Part shown: one piece after another, positions 1 to 9,500 of the stretch
Layout: every line of letters starts with the position of its first letter
How positions within the stretch are numbered: position 1 is the stretch's first letter
Assembly (NCBI GenBank): GCA_019695375.1
Contig: JAIBAC010000011.1
Span: forward strand, 1 to 37,692
Source of the DNA: Acidimicrobiia bacterium
GTDB lineage: Bacteria; Actinomycetota; Acidimicrobiia; UBA2766
Length of the DNA: 37,692 nt
Direction: 5' to 3'
The notes under the pieces: generated by a model
Database searches by the model: none
What the model saw: only the letters and a program-made list of their open reading frames with translations
What the model was told of the DNA's origin: nothing
Made by a program: the position numbers and the translations under genes

Positions 1-183
1 CTCGCAGGCGTCGAGGCGGGCCGGCGAGGGGGCTTCGGCCTCGTCGTCGGCGTCGACCGCAGCGGCCGGCCCGACGAGCTCCTACGGCACGGCGCCGACG
101 TCGTCGTCACCGACCTCGCACAGCTCGAAGTAGAAGCAGACGGGAGGTGGAGCGTTGTCGACGGCCCGGCGTCCCACGATTGA
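1..183 (+). CDS. HAD-family (beta-phosphoglucomutase-like) phosphatase, C-terminal end
   Basis: Reading frame 1 is open from the window edge to TGA at 181-183, giving the last 60 residues of a protein whose start lies outside. The visible [19 protein letters not shown] stretch matches the C-terminal core of HAD subfamily IA hydrolases of the beta-phosphoglucomutase type, in which this segment follows the motif III aspartate and ends the Rossmann-like fold. Members interconvert beta-glucose-1-phosphate and glucose-6-phosphate or act as sugar phosphatases. The context fits the mutase role: it overlaps a trehalose-phosphatase gene by 29 nt, and next comes a GH65 phosphorylase, an enzyme class that releases beta-glucose-1-phosphate. 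The catalytic aspartates lie outside the window, so mutase and phosphatase cannot be separated here. Confidence 0.75.
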   Translation, partial: LAGVEAGRRGGFGLVVGVDRSGRPDELLRHGADVVVTDLAQLEVEADGRWSVVDGPASHD

Positions 184-973
184 CGTGCCCCATGCTCTGG
201 AAGGCGGCGAGCTGCAACGCCGCATCACGGGGCGCCATCCCGCCGTGTTCACCGACTACGACGGCACGCTGACGCCCATAGTGGCGCGCCCCGAGCTGGC
301 CACCATCGACGACGCGATGGTCGAAGTCCTCGGCCGCCTCGCCGAACGCTGCGTGGTAGCCGTCGTCAGCGGCCGCGACCTCGAGGACGTGCGGCGCATG
401 GCCCGTGCCGAGGACGTCTGGTACGCCGGGAGCCACGGCATGGACCTGCTCGGCCCCGACGGCACCCGTCACGAGCACCCAGGCAGCATCGAGCTCGCGC
501 CGGTGCTCGCCAGCGCCACCGACGAGCTCGAGCAACTCCTCGCTGCGGTGCCGGGAGCGTGGGTGGAGCGCAAGCGCTTCGCCACCGCGGCGCACTTCCG
601 CCAGGTCGAGGAGTCGCTGTGGCCGGCCGTGGGTGACGCCGTCGACCGCGTGGTGGCCGACAACCCCGGACTGCGCCGCACGGGCGGCAAGTGCATCTAC
701 GAGCTGCGACCGGATGTGGCATGGGACAAGGGACGTGCGCTGTGGTGGCTGTTCGAGCAGGCCGGCCTCGACACCGCGAGCACGGTCCCGATCTACCTCG
801 GCGACGACCTCACCGACGAGGACGCGTTCTCCGCCCTCGGTGACGCCGGCATCGGCGTCGTCGTCGGCGACGACGACCGCCCCACCTCCGCCGACCTGCG
901 CGTGCGCGACGTGGGTGAGGTCCTGATCCTCCTCGAGCACCTCGCCACCTATCTGGAAGGCACCGCCGCGTGA
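155..973 (+). CDS. otsB: Trehalose-6-phosphate phosphatase
   Basis: 272 residues, a normal length for OtsB. It removes phosphate from trehalose-6-phosphate in the cytoplasm to give trehalose. HAD motif I DYDGTLT is at residues 34-40, with D34 the predicted nucleophile and D36 the acid/base. [10 protein letters not shown] from residue 216 is the motif III/IV metal-binding segment typical of trehalose phosphatases. The TTG start at 155 is chosen because GGGAGGTGG at 141-149 is a strong ribosome binding site five bases upstream; the gene then overlaps the upstream HAD gene by 29 nt. Its TGA overlaps the GTG start of the GH65 gene. No trehalose-phosphate synthase (otsA) is in the window, so the source of its substrate is not visible. 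Confidence 0.93.
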   Translation: MSTARRPTIDVPHALEGGELQRRITGRHPAVFTDYDGTLTPIVARPELATIDDAMVEVLGRLAERCVVAVVSGRDLEDVRRMARAEDVWYAGSHGMDLLGPDGTRHEHPGSIELAPVLASATDELEQLLAAVPGAWVERKRFATAAHFRQVEESLWPAVGDAVDRVVADNPGLRRTGGKCIYELRPDVAWDKGRALWWLFEQAGLDTASTVPIYLGDDLTDEDAFSALGDAGIGVVVGDDDRPTSADLRVRDVGEVLILLEHLATYLEGTAA

Positions 974-3405
974 ACGAGTGGCTGCTGGTCTACGACGACT
1001 ACGACCCCGCGAAGGTGGGCGAGCGCGAGGCGCTGTGCACCCTCGGCAACGGCTACTTCGCGACGAGGGGCGCCCTGGCCGAGTGCGACGCCGACGGCGT
1101 CAACTACCCCGGCACCTACGTGGCCGGCGTCTACAACCGCCTCGGCACCGAGGTCGCCGGGCGCCACGTCGAGAACGAGAGCCTCGTGAACGCCCCGAAC
1201 TGGCTCCCGGTGCGGTTCAACGCCGAGGACGGCCCGTGCTTCTCGGCCGCGACGGCCGAGGTCCTGTGGCACCACGTCGAGCTCGACATGTACCGCGGTG
1301 TCCTGTCGCAGAAGACCAGGTACCGCGATCCAGCGGGACGGATCACGCGGGTGACCGAGCGGCGCTTCGTCTCGATGCGCGATCCCCACATGGCCTGCAT
1401 CGAGGTGACCGTCACGCCCGAGAACTGGTCCGGGCGCCTCCACGCCCTGAGCGCCCTCGACGGCACCGTGCGCAACGGCGGCGTGGCGCGTTACGACGCG
1501 CTCGGCACCGAACACCTGGTGCCCGGCCTCACCCACCGCCGGGACGAGATCGTGTGCCTCCACGTCGAGACGGGCCAGTCGAGGGTCCGCATCGCCGAGG
1601 CAGCGCGCACGCGCATGTTCCACAACGGCGACCTGCTCGAGGAGCCGGCCGAGCTCGTCGAGCGCGAGGGGTACGTGGGACTGCGCCGCAGCCTCGACGT
1701 GGTCGCCGGCGACGAGGTCACGCTCGAGAAGATCGTGGCGCTGTTCACGTCACGTGATCACGGCATCGGCGAGCCGGGCGAGGAGGCGTGCGCGCGGATC
1801 ACGCAGCTCGACGACGGCTTCGACGGCCTCATGTCGCGCCACGCCGTGTCCTGGCGCCACATCTGGGGACGGATCCGCATCGACGTCGGTGCCGACCACG
1901 GCCTCGGCCTCGCGCTGCACCTGCACCTGTTTCACCTGTGCCAGACGGTGTCGAACAACTCGATCGGCAACGACGTGGGCGTGCCGGCCCGCGGCCTGCA
2001 CGGCGAGGCCTACCGCGGCCACGTCTTCTGGGACGAGCTCTTCATCCTCCCGCTGCTGAGCCTGCGCCTGCCCCAGCTCGCGCGGAGCCTGCTCCTCTAC
2101 CGGTACAACCGCATCGACCAGGCTCGTCAGGCAGCCCGCGAATGCGGCTACGCGGGCGCCATGTACCCGTGGCAGAGCGCCAGCACCGGCCGTGAGGAGA
2201 CCCAGACGATGCACCTCAACCCGGTGTCGGGCCGCTGGCTCCCCGACGGCTCGCACCTGCAGCGCCACGTCAACGCCGCGATCGCCCACAACATCTGGCA
2301 CTACTACATGTCGACGCTCGACCTGGAGTTCCTGCGCTTCTACGGCGCCGAGATGATCCTCGAGATCGCACGGTTCTGGGCGAGCATCGCCACGTACAAC
2401 AGGGCACTCGACCGGTACGAGATCAAAGGGGTCATGGGGCCCGACGAGTACCACGAGGCCTACCCCGACCGCGACGCGCCCGGCCTCGACAACAACGCGT
2501 ACACGAACCTGATGGCGGTCTGGTGCCTGTGCCGAGCTTTCGACGTCCTGCGCATGCTGCCGCCTGTGTCGACACAGGAGCTGCGCGAGCGCCTCGACAT
2601 CAGCGAGCACGAGCTCGACCGGTGGGGCGAGGTGAGCCGCAAGATGCGGGTGTGCTTCCACGACGAGGTCATCAGCCAGTTCGAGGGCTACGAGGACCTC
2701 GTCGAGCTCGACTGGGACGCGTACCGCGAGAAGTACGGCGACATCCACCGACTCGACCGCATCCTCGAAGCCGAGGGCGACACCACGAACCGGTACAGGC
2801 TCACCAAGCAGGCCGACGTGATGATGCTGTTCTACCTGCTGCCCAGGGCGGAGATCGCCGAGCTGCTCGAACGCCTCGGCTACCCCTACGACGACGAGCT
2901 GATCCGTCGCAACATCGACTACTACGAGGCGCGCACAGCGCACGGGTCGACCTTGAGCCGGGTCGTACACGCCTGGATCAACGCCCGCAGCGACCGCGAG
3001 AAGTCGTGGGACTACTTCATCGAGGCGCTCTACAGCGACATCGACGACATCCAGGGCGGCACGACCCGTGAGGGGATCCATCTGGGTGCCATGGCGGGCA
3101 CGGTCGACATCCTGCACCGCTGCTACACGGGGCTCGAGATCAGCGGTGACGAGCTCGTGCTCGATCCCGTGCTGCCGGCAGAGCTCGGATCGCTCGAGTT
3201 CGACATCCGCTACCGCGGCCACCTCGTGCACCTGGAGCTGACGACGAGCGTCGCTCGCGTGCGCGTCGACCTCGACGAGGGTGAACCGATCGACGTGCGC
3301 GTACGCGACCAGCTGCACGCGCTCGGGCCGGGCCAGACCATCGAGGTGTCGCTGGTGGACAATCCGGGTGGGGGTGACCTTGGAGCACCACGCGGCCAGA
3401 ACTAG
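970..3405 (+). CDS. GH65 family disaccharide phosphorylase (maltose/trehalose/kojibiose phosphorylase type)
   Basis: 811 residues with the standard GH65 layout: N-terminal beta-sandwich, central (alpha/alpha)6 barrel and short C-terminal beta domain. The predicted catalytic acid is E493 in VMGPDEYHE. HVFWDELFILP replaces the commoner FWDTE form, and KQADV near residue 613 and HGSTLS near 658 are the conserved substrate and phosphate-site segments. The family splits alpha-linked glucose disaccharides with phosphate to give beta-glucose-1-phosphate; maltose, trehalose and kojibiose cannot be told apart by eye. The GTG start overlaps the otsB stop, so translation is probably coupled. The last residues (GAPRGQN) and the TAG come from a half copy of the palindromic element that recurs intact just downstream, so the C-terminus has probably been altered. 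Confidence 0.9.
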   Translation: MNEWLLVYDDYDPAKVGEREALCTLGNGYFATRGALAECDADGVNYPGTYVAGVYNRLGTEVAGRHVENESLVNAPNWLPVRFNAEDGPCFSAATAEVLWHHVELDMYRGVLSQKTRYRDPAGRITRVTERRFVSMRDPHMACIEVTVTPENWSGRLHALSALDGTVRNGGVARYDALGTEHLVPGLTHRRDEIVCLHVETGQSRVRIAEAARTRMFHNGDLLEEPAELVEREGYVGLRRSLDVVAGDEVTLEKIVALFTSRDHGIGEPGEEACARITQLDDGFDGLMSRHAVSWRHIWGRIRIDVGADHGLGLALHLHLFHLCQTVSNNSIGNDVGVPARGLHGEAYRGHVFWDELFILPLLSLRLPQLARSLLLYRYNRIDQARQAARECGYAGAMYPWQSASTGREETQTMHLNPVSGRWLPDGSHLQRHVNAAIAHNIWHYYMSTLDLEFLRFYGAEMILEIARFWASIATYNRALDRYEIKGVMGPDEYHEAYPDRDAPGLDNNAYTNLMAVWCLCRAFDVLRMLPPVSTQELRERLDISEHELDRWGEVSRKMRVCFHDEVISQFEGYEDLVELDWDAYREKYGDIHRLDRILEAEGDTTNRYRLTKQADVMMLFYLLPRAEIAELLERLGYPYDDELIRRNIDYYEARTAHGSTLSRVVHAWINARSDREKSWDYFIEALYSDIDDIQGGTTREGIHLGAMAGTVDILHRCYTGLEISGDELVLDPVLPAELGSLEFDIRYRGHLVHLELTTSVARVRVDLDEGEPIDVRVRDQLHALGPGQTIEVSLVDNPGGGDLGAPRGQN
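3380..3398. repeat. Half copy of the 42-bp palindromic element
   Basis: Nineteen bases matching the left arm of the intact palindrome at 3410 in 18 of 19 positions (C for T at 3393). The right arm is missing. It lies inside the last codons of the GH65 gene and is followed within seven bases by that gene's TAG stop. Confidence 0.75.
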
Positions 3406-3409
3406 GGGT

Positions 3410-3451
3410 TTGGAGCACCACGTGGCCACATGTGGCCACGTGGTGCTCCAA
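3410..3451. repeat. Perfect 42-bp palindrome, family 1 intact copy A
   Basis: Two 21-base arms, TTGGAGCA + CCACGT + GGCCACA and their exact complement, meet with no loop between 3430 and 3431. It lies between the convergent GH65 gene and tRNA-Arg, 26 nt beyond the encoded CCA of the tRNA. It could act as a bidirectional terminator, although no T-tract follows on either side. A second intact copy at 13399-13440 shares the outer eight and inner seven bases of each arm and differs only in the middle six. Neither copy has a stop codon in any of the six frames. Confidence 0.9.
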
Positions 3452-3476
3452 CCCGGTGGCGACCGAGTCACTCGTG

Positions 3477-3552
3477 TGGCGCCCTCGGGAGGATTCGAAC
3501 CTCCGACACCCGGTTTAGGAAACCGGTGCTCTATCCCCTGAGCTACGAGGGC
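3477..3552 (-). tRNA. tRNA-Arg (anticodon CCT)
   Basis: Complete cloverleaf on the minus strand. The acceptor stem GCCCTCG pairs with CGAGGGC, the anticodon stem CCGGT/ACCGG encloses the CCT anticodon, and the T-arm carries GGTTCGAATCC. Discriminator G and CCA are encoded at 3477-3480. It decodes AGG, a rare codon in high-GC genomes. It lies downstream of tRNA-Thr and may be cotranscribed with it. Confidence 0.95.
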
Positions 3553-3635
3553 AGTGGCCTGGGGCCGGTGCCGAACGCACCGTGGTGCGGCCTTCGCGCC
3601 GATACGTGCTCGGCCGTCCAGTCCTGGGGCTTGCG

Positions 3636-3710
<75 letters not shown>

Positions 3711-3719
3711 GCGGGCGCC

Positions 3720-3725
3720 ATCGTA
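3720..3725 (-). promoter_or_regulatory. Possible -10 box for the tRNA-Thr/tRNA-Arg unit
   Basis: On the minus strand TACGAT lies ten bases before the first base of tRNA-Thr, the spacing expected for a -10 hexamer. No convincing -35 hexamer is seen 16-18 bases further upstream, so this is tentative. The rest of 3726-3875 shows nothing I can name. Confidence 0.3.
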
Positions 3726-3875
3726 GCAAGGCCTGCTCGGGGCGAGGCCGGGACGCCGCTGCGCCTTCACCCTCTCCGTCGCCGGCGCGCGTGGTGGTCA
3801 CCGGTGGGTACGCCCCCGTTCCCCGCCAGAGGTCAGATCGTTCGTCTCGCGCCGTGAAACGCCGGGGCCTGGTGC

Positions 3876-4583
3876 TCAGGCCTTGGGTGCGGTCTCCTCC
3901 GCCGAGGTCTCCCCGGCAGCGGAAGTGTCGCCCTCTTGCGCCTGCATCTTCTTCTCGCGGCGGTGCTTGACGAACTCGACCGCTGGGGGGACGAGGGAGA
4001 TGGCGACGATGAGCGCGATGAGCGGCAGCAGGTACTTGTCGATGTCGTCACCGATCGCGTCGCCGAGGAAGTAGCCGAGCAGCGTGATGCCGACAGCCCA
4101 GAGGAACCCGCCGACGACGTTGTAGAGCACGAACGTGCGGTACCGCATCGAGCCGATCCCGGCGACGATCGGTGCGAAGGTCCGCACGATCGGCACGAAA
4201 CGTGCGATCACGATCGTCTTCGAGCCGTACTTCTCGAAGAAGTGCTCGGCGCGGACGAGATGGTCCTTGTGGAAGAAGCGGGAGTCCTCACGCGTGAACA
4301 TCCGCGGCCCGACCCTGTTGCCGAACACGTATCCGACCTGGTCGCCGGCGACCGCTGCGACGAACACCACCGGGATCAGGACGTAGATGTTGAGCTGGAA
4401 CCCGTCGAACCGGGCCGCCGCGGCCGAGGACGCCATCACGCCGGCGAGGAACAGGAGGCTGTCGCCGGGGAGGAAGAACCCGATCAGCAGGCCCGACTCG
4501 GCGAAGATGATCGCTGCGACGAGCAGGACGCCGCCGCTGCGGATGATCTGCTCCGGGTCGAGGCTCAGGGCAGCTAGGTCCAT
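3876..4583 (-). CDS. DedA family integral membrane protein
   Basis: 235 residues from the ATG at 4583, the usual size for DedA/SNARE-associated (VTT domain) proteins. These inner-membrane proteins are implicated in undecaprenyl-phosphate or phospholipid translocation and membrane homeostasis. Diagnostic stretches are FFLPGDSLLFLAG near the N-terminus, GYVFGNRVGPRMF, and ARFVPIVRTFAPIVAGIGSM, whose arginines are conserved in the family; several hydrophobic helices follow. The C-terminal 25 residues form a hydrophilic Glu/Ala/Thr-rich tail after a basic HRREKK patch. The frame stays open upstream to 4667, but the family alignment begins at MDLAALSLD, so the shorter start is used. It stands alone, divergent from the next gene. 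Substrate is unknown. Confidence 0.88.
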   Translation of the reverse strand: MDLAALSLDPEQIIRSGGVLLVAAIIFAESGLLIGFFLPGDSLLFLAGVMASSAAAARFDGFQLNIYVLIPVVFVAAVAGDQVGYVFGNRVGPRMFTREDSRFFHKDHLVRAEHFFEKYGSKTIVIARFVPIVRTFAPIVAGIGSMRYRTFVLYNVVGGFLWAVGITLLGYFLGDAIGDDIDKYLLPLIALIVAISLVPPAVEFVKHRREKKMQAQEGDTSAAGETSAEETAPKA

Positions 4584-4736
4584 GGATGTCCAGGGGTCGG
4601 TGGGGGAACACGGGCTCGGGACGAGGCGGACGTGCACAGGCTGGCACACGCGCGGACTCGGCACCATTCGCTTCGGTGCGGACCCGTCGCGTTCCTAGGT
4701 GGTGATCCCGAGCCGGAGACGTGGTCGAATGTGCCG

Positions 4737-5390
4737 ATGGGACATGACTACGCAGAGCTCGTGCAAGCCGAGCTGACGGACATGAGCGCGCTGCTCGCTG
4801 ACCTGCAAGAGACGGAATGGGATCACCCGAGCCTGTGCGAAGGCTGGGCTGTTCGCCACGTCGTCGGCCACATCTGCCTCGGGTACCACGCAAACCTGGC
4901 GTGGGTCGCGCTGCAGATCGTCAAGGAGCGCGGCAACGTCGAACGCGGTTCGGCGAAAGCGTCCAAGGCCTTCGGCGACGACCACTCACCCGCCGAGCTG
5001 ACACGGCTCTTCGGCGATTACGCCGCCAACTGCGTGAAGGGAAAGGGGATCTCGCGACTGCTCCCCCTCGGTGATCGCTTCACCGACAACCTGATCCACC
5101 ACGAGGACATCCGGCGCCCGCTCGGACGCGACCGCGAGGTCCCTCCGGAACGCCTGCGTGCGGCGCTCGACCGGCTCCCCGAGATCGGCGGCTTCCTCAA
5201 GTCCAAGAAGACCGATGCCGGGTTGAGGTTCGAGGCGACCGACATCGACTGGTCGTGGGGAGAGGGCCCGGTCGTCCGCGGGCCCGGACGCGACCTCGTG
5301 CTCGCCATGAGTGGGCGGCCGCTCGGCCTCGAGACCTGCGCGGGCGACGGCATGGCCACCCTTGCTGAGCGGATCGGGGCTTCGGCCTGA
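4737..5390 (+). CDS. Maleylpyruvate isomerase/DinB-like mycothiol-dependent enzyme family protein
   Basis: 217 residues. The N-terminal four-helix bundle has the MDMPI signature: WDHPSLCEGWAVRHVVGH (His45 at the end) and, about 75 residues later, DRFTDNLIHHEDIRRP (His121/122). These supply the metal-binding histidines used with mycothiol or a related thiol cofactor. The C-terminal half (WSWGEGPVVRGPGRDLVLAMSGR) matches the small C-terminal domain of these proteins. Family members include maleylpyruvate isomerase and mycothiol S-transferases, so the substrate is open. ATG at 4737 is preferred; GTG at 4731 is possible. No clear Shine-Dalgarno lies directly upstream. The stop is 16 bp from the convergent transaldolase gene. 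Confidence 0.8.
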   Translation: MGHDYAELVQAELTDMSALLADLQETEWDHPSLCEGWAVRHVVGHICLGYHANLAWVALQIVKERGNVERGSAKASKAFGDDHSPAELTRLFGDYAANCVKGKGISRLLPLGDRFTDNLIHHEDIRRPLGRDREVPPERLRAALDRLPEIGGFLKSKKTDAGLRFEATDIDWSWGEGPVVRGPGRDLVLAMSGRPLGLETCAGDGMATLAERIGASA

Positions 5391-5406
5391 GCGACGCCCG
5401 GCGGGA

Positions 5407-6507
5407 TCAGCCGCGGACGGCCGCTCGCTTCTCGCGAACCGATGAGATCAGGTCCGAGAACGACGAGGAGAACTTCTCCACACCTTCGCGCTCGAGTTGA
5501 TAGGTGACGTCGTCCATGCTGATGCCGACCGCGGCCAGGGCGGCCATCGTCGCACGCGCGTCTTCCAGGTCGTCGCCGATCGTCACGGCCGGGCGTCCGT
5601 TCTGCTTGAACGCCTCGATGGTTGCCGCCGTCAAGGTGTTGACCGTGTCCGGCCCGATCAGGGGCTGCACGTAGAGGATGTCGCTGTACTCGGGGTTCTT
5701 GGTCGACGTCGACGCCCAGAGGGGCCGCTGCACCGTGGCGCCTGCTGCCGCGAGCTCGTCCCACGCAGGTCCGGAGAACCTCTCGCGGAACGCCTCGTAA
5801 GCGAGCTTGGCGTTCGCGACCGCCGCCGTGCCCTGCAGCGCGAGCGCCGCGTCGCTGCCGTCCTTCGCGAGGAGGTCGTCGACGAGGGTGTCGACGCGGG
5901 ACACGAAGAACGACGCCACCGACACGATCCGGGACACGTCGAGGCCGGCGTCGAGCGCTCTCCGGAGGCCGCGCAGGTACGCGTCGGCGCACTCCATGTG
6001 GCGCTCGACCGAGAAGAGGAGCGTGACGTTGACGCTGTGGCCGGCCGCGATCGACTCCTCGATCGCCGGTACTCCCGCTGCGGTGCCTGGCACCTTGACC
6101 AGCAGGTTCGGGAGGTCGATGCGCTCGTGCAGGGCGGCCACGGCATCGATCGTGCCACCGGTGTCGTCGGCGAGGTTGGGATCGACCTCGATGCTGACGA
6201 ACCCGTCGCCGCCGTCCGTGCGGTCGTAGACGGGCCGCAGGACCTCGCAGCCACGCGTGATGTCTTCCACCGCGAGATCCCAGAAGATCGCCGCAGGATC
6301 GTCGGAGGGGTTCGCGGCGACCGCGGCGTCGTACGTGTCCGAACGCGAGATCGCCTGGTCGAAGATCGTCGGGTTCGACGTCACACCGCGGATGCCGTCC
6401 TCGACCACGAGCCGGGAGAGCTCGCCCGAGTCGATCAGGTCACGGCTGATGGTGTCGAGCCAGGGACTCTGGCCGTACTCGATGAGCTGCTCGACTGCGT
6501 TCGGCAT
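5407..6507 (-). CDS. tal: Transaldolase
   Basis: 366 residues, the length of the actinobacterial/cyanobacterial-type transaldolase. It transfers a dihydroxyacetone unit between sugar phosphates in the non-oxidative pentose phosphate pathway. GVTSNPTIFDQAI at residues 41-53 is the N-terminal signature, and LLVKVPGT carries the Schiff-base lysine (K138). STKNPEYSDILYV near residue 267 is another conserved barrel segment. The start is fixed by AAGGAG at 6515-6520 upstream of ATG 6507. In many actinobacteria tal lies with tkt, zwf and opcA; here it stands alone, divergent from lhr with about 90 bp between them. Confidence 0.95.
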   Translation of the reverse strand: MPNAVEQLIEYGQSPWLDTISRDLIDSGELSRLVVEDGIRGVTSNPTIFDQAISRSDTYDAAVAANPSDDPAAIFWDLAVEDITRGCEVLRPVYDRTDGGDGFVSIEVDPNLADDTGGTIDAVAALHERIDLPNLLVKVPGTAAGVPAIEESIAAGHSVNVTLLFSVERHMECADAYLRGLRRALDAGLDVSRIVSVASFFVSRVDTLVDDLLAKDGSDAALALQGTAAVANAKLAYEAFRERFSGPAWDELAAAGATVQRPLWASTSTKNPEYSDILYVQPLIGPDTVNTLTAATIEAFKQNGRPAVTIGDDLEDARATMAALAAVGISMDDVTYQLEREGVEKFSSSFSDLISSVREKRAAVRG

Positions 6508-6585
6508 CTTCCGGCTCCTTGGGACGTGCCGCGGCGACCTGCACGCGCGACATTAGTGCTCTGCTCCGATGTCACCCCTCCCAAG

Positions 6586-6591
6586 TAGGTT
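6586..6591 (+). promoter_or_regulatory. Possible -10 box giving a leaderless lhr mRNA
   Basis: TAGGTT ends seven bases before the GTG start of lhr, so transcription would begin at or very near the start codon. No Shine-Dalgarno is present before GTG 6598, which fits leaderless translation, common in actinobacteria. No clear -35 is seen. Confidence 0.3.
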
Positions 6592-6597
6592 CGAGCC

Positions 6598-9500
6598 GTG
6601 GACACAGGCCGGCTCCCTTTCTCGCGTCTCGTGGCCGACTGGTTCACCGAGCGTCACGGGACTCCCACCGCTGTCCAGCGCGAGGGCTGGGCTGCCATCG
6701 CCGGCGGGCGGCACGCCCTGCTCGTGGCGCCGACGGGGTCGGGCAAGACGCTGGCGTCGTTCCTGTGGGCGATCGACCGCCTCCTCACGGGTCCACCCGC
6801 TTCCGGTCCCGGTGTGCGCCTGCTCTACGTGTCCCCACTCAAGGCGCTCAACTACGACATCGAACGCAACCTCGACGATCCGCTCCGAGGTGTCAGGGCC
6901 CTCGCGGCGGAGCGCCACGAGGACGTCGCGGACGTTCGCGTCGGCGTGCGCACCGGCGACACGTCGCAGTCGACACGGGCCTCGATCCTGCGGCGCCCAC
7001 CGGAGATCCTGATCACGACGCCGGAATCGCTGTACCTGCTGCTCACGTCCCCCCGCGCACGTGAGATCCTGCGGACGGTCGAGACCGTCGTCGTCGACGA
7101 GATCCACGCCGTGTCGTCGTCCAAGCGCGGCACCCATCTCGCTGTCTCGCTCGAACGGCTCGAGGAGCTCACCCCCTCGCCGCCGCAGCGGATCGGGCTG
7201 TCCGCGACCGTGCGGCCCGCGGCGCCGGTGGCGAGGTTGCTGGGCGGCTACGACGGCGACGCGACCCCACGTCCGGTCGATGTCGTCGACGTCGGCAGCG
7301 CCGACGCTCCCGGACTCGACCTGCGGGTGGAGTTCGTGTCGGGACTCGACGCCGAGGAGGAGCCCGGCGTCAACGCCGGCCCGGCCTTCACCGAGGCGTG
7401 CCGGCGCATCCTGCACGCTGTGTCAGCACACACAGCGACGCTGGTCTTCGCGCCTTCGCGCGGGCAGGTCGAACAGATGGTGCAGGCGGTGAACCACCTC
7501 GCCGGCACCGAGCTCGTGGCGGCCCACCACGGTTCGATCTCCAAGGAGAGACGCCGGTCGCTCGAGGTCGCGCTCAAAGACGGCGAGCTCGCAGGGATCG
7601 TGTGCACGTCGTCGCTCGAGATGGGGATCGACATCGGCGCACTCGACCTCGTCGTCTGCTACGGCTCACCACGGTCGGTCGCGTCGGCACTGCAACGCAT
7701 CGGGCGTTCGGGCCACAGCGTCGGCGGCGTCCGCCGCGGCCGCATCCTGTCACCGCATCCGACCGACCTGCTGGAGTGCGCCGCCCTCGCCGAGGCCGTC
7801 GTGGCAGGCGACATCGAAGCCGTGTCGGTGCCTGACACCTGTCTCGACGTCCTCGCGCAGCAGATCGTCGCCGCGGTGGCGATCGAGCCCCGTGACGAAG
7901 CCGGGCTGCTGCAAATGGTGCGCCGTGCGGCACCGTTCAACAACCTGTCGCGGGCGCAGTTCACGAACGTCGTCGACATGCTCGAAGGCAGCTACCGCGA
8001 CGAGCGCTACCGCGAGCTCGAGCCGCGCCTGTTGCGCGACACCGCCACCGGCAGGCTCCACCCGCGACGTGGCACGCGCCTGCTCGCGGTGACCAACGGC
8101 GGCACCATCCCCGACCGCGGCGACTACACGGTGCGCCTCGACAACGGCACCGGTGACGGACCCAAGATCGGCGAGCTCGACGAGGAGTTCGTCGGCGATC
8201 TCGCACGTGACCGGACGGCGTTCGTGCTCGGCACGTCGGCCTGGCGTGTCACGAGCGTCGACCACACCAACGTCCACGTGGTGCCCGCACCGGGCGAACA
8301 GGCCGCGGTCGCGTTCTGGAACGGTGAGAAGAACGGGCGCGGGACCCACCTGGGCTCACGCGTGGCGGCACTGACCCGTGAGCTCGCTGCCGTGCTCGAC
8401 GACAGCGAGGCGCTCACGGCGCGCCTCGTCGACTCGTGCCGTCTCGACGACGCAGGTGCCGCCACCGTCGAGCGCTGGATGCGCGATCAGGTCGAGACGA
8501 CCGGCGTCGTACCGTCGGACCGCGACGTCGTCGTCGAATGGTTCCACGACGAGATCGGCGACCTGCGCATCGTGATCCACTCGCTCTTCGGCTACGCCGT
8601 CAACGGGGCGTGGGCGCACGCGATCAAACCGGGCCTACGCGAGCGGTTCGGCAACCTCGACCCCCAGATCGCGTGGACGAGTGACGGGGTCGTGTTGCGA
8701 CTCCCGTTGATGGAGGGCGAGCCCGACCTCGGCGTCGTCGACACCGTGACAGCCGCCAACGTCGGAGAGCTGCTCCTCAGCGAGCTCGCCGACGCACCCA
8801 TGTACGCGTTGCGCTTCCGCGAGAGCGCCCAACGTGCACTGCTGCTACCGCGCCCGTCGCCGGTGCGCCGCACGCCCTTGTGGCTGCAGCGCCAGCGTGC
8901 TGCCGACCTGCTCTCGGTCGTGCGCCGCAAGGACGGGTTCCCAGTGGTGCACGAAGCCGTGCGCGAGTGCTACCAGGAGATGTGGGACCTCGACGGGCTC
9001 CGCCGCGTGCTGCGCGGCATCGAGAGCGGCGAGATCAGGCGCAGCGTCGTGGCGTCGCGGAGGCCCTCCCCGATGGCTGCCGCCCTCGACTGGACCTTCG
9101 CGCAGACGTTCCGCGAGGACGGCGACAGGCCACGTGGGGAGTGCCGCGCCGCCTACCTGTCGCTCAACCGCGAGCTGCTCGCCGAGGTGCTCGACGTCGA
9201 GGAGCTGCGCCACCTCCTCGATCCCGTCGTCGTCTCAGAGGTCCGCGCCGACAACGCTCGCACCACCGAAGGCCGGCGCGCGCGCGACGAGGTCGAGCTG
9301 CTCGCGATCCTGAGCGATCTCGGCGACCTCGACGACGCCGAGCTCTGTGCACGCAGCACCGACCGCGAGCGCACCGGTGCCTGGATCGCGGCACTCGCCG
9401 CCGACGGCCGGATCGTGGTGCATCCACGCACCCGGCGGTGGGTGGCGGCCGCCGATGCCGGCCGCAGCGCAGCCCATCTCGCTGTGCGCCGCGCGCGCTG

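Noticed and set aside
4584..4736. Weak hairpin (GCACC...GGTGC, near 4660-4680) in the spacer between dedA and the MDMPI-fold gene
   Set aside because: The stem is only five base pairs with a nine-base loop; it is not convincing as a regulatory element.
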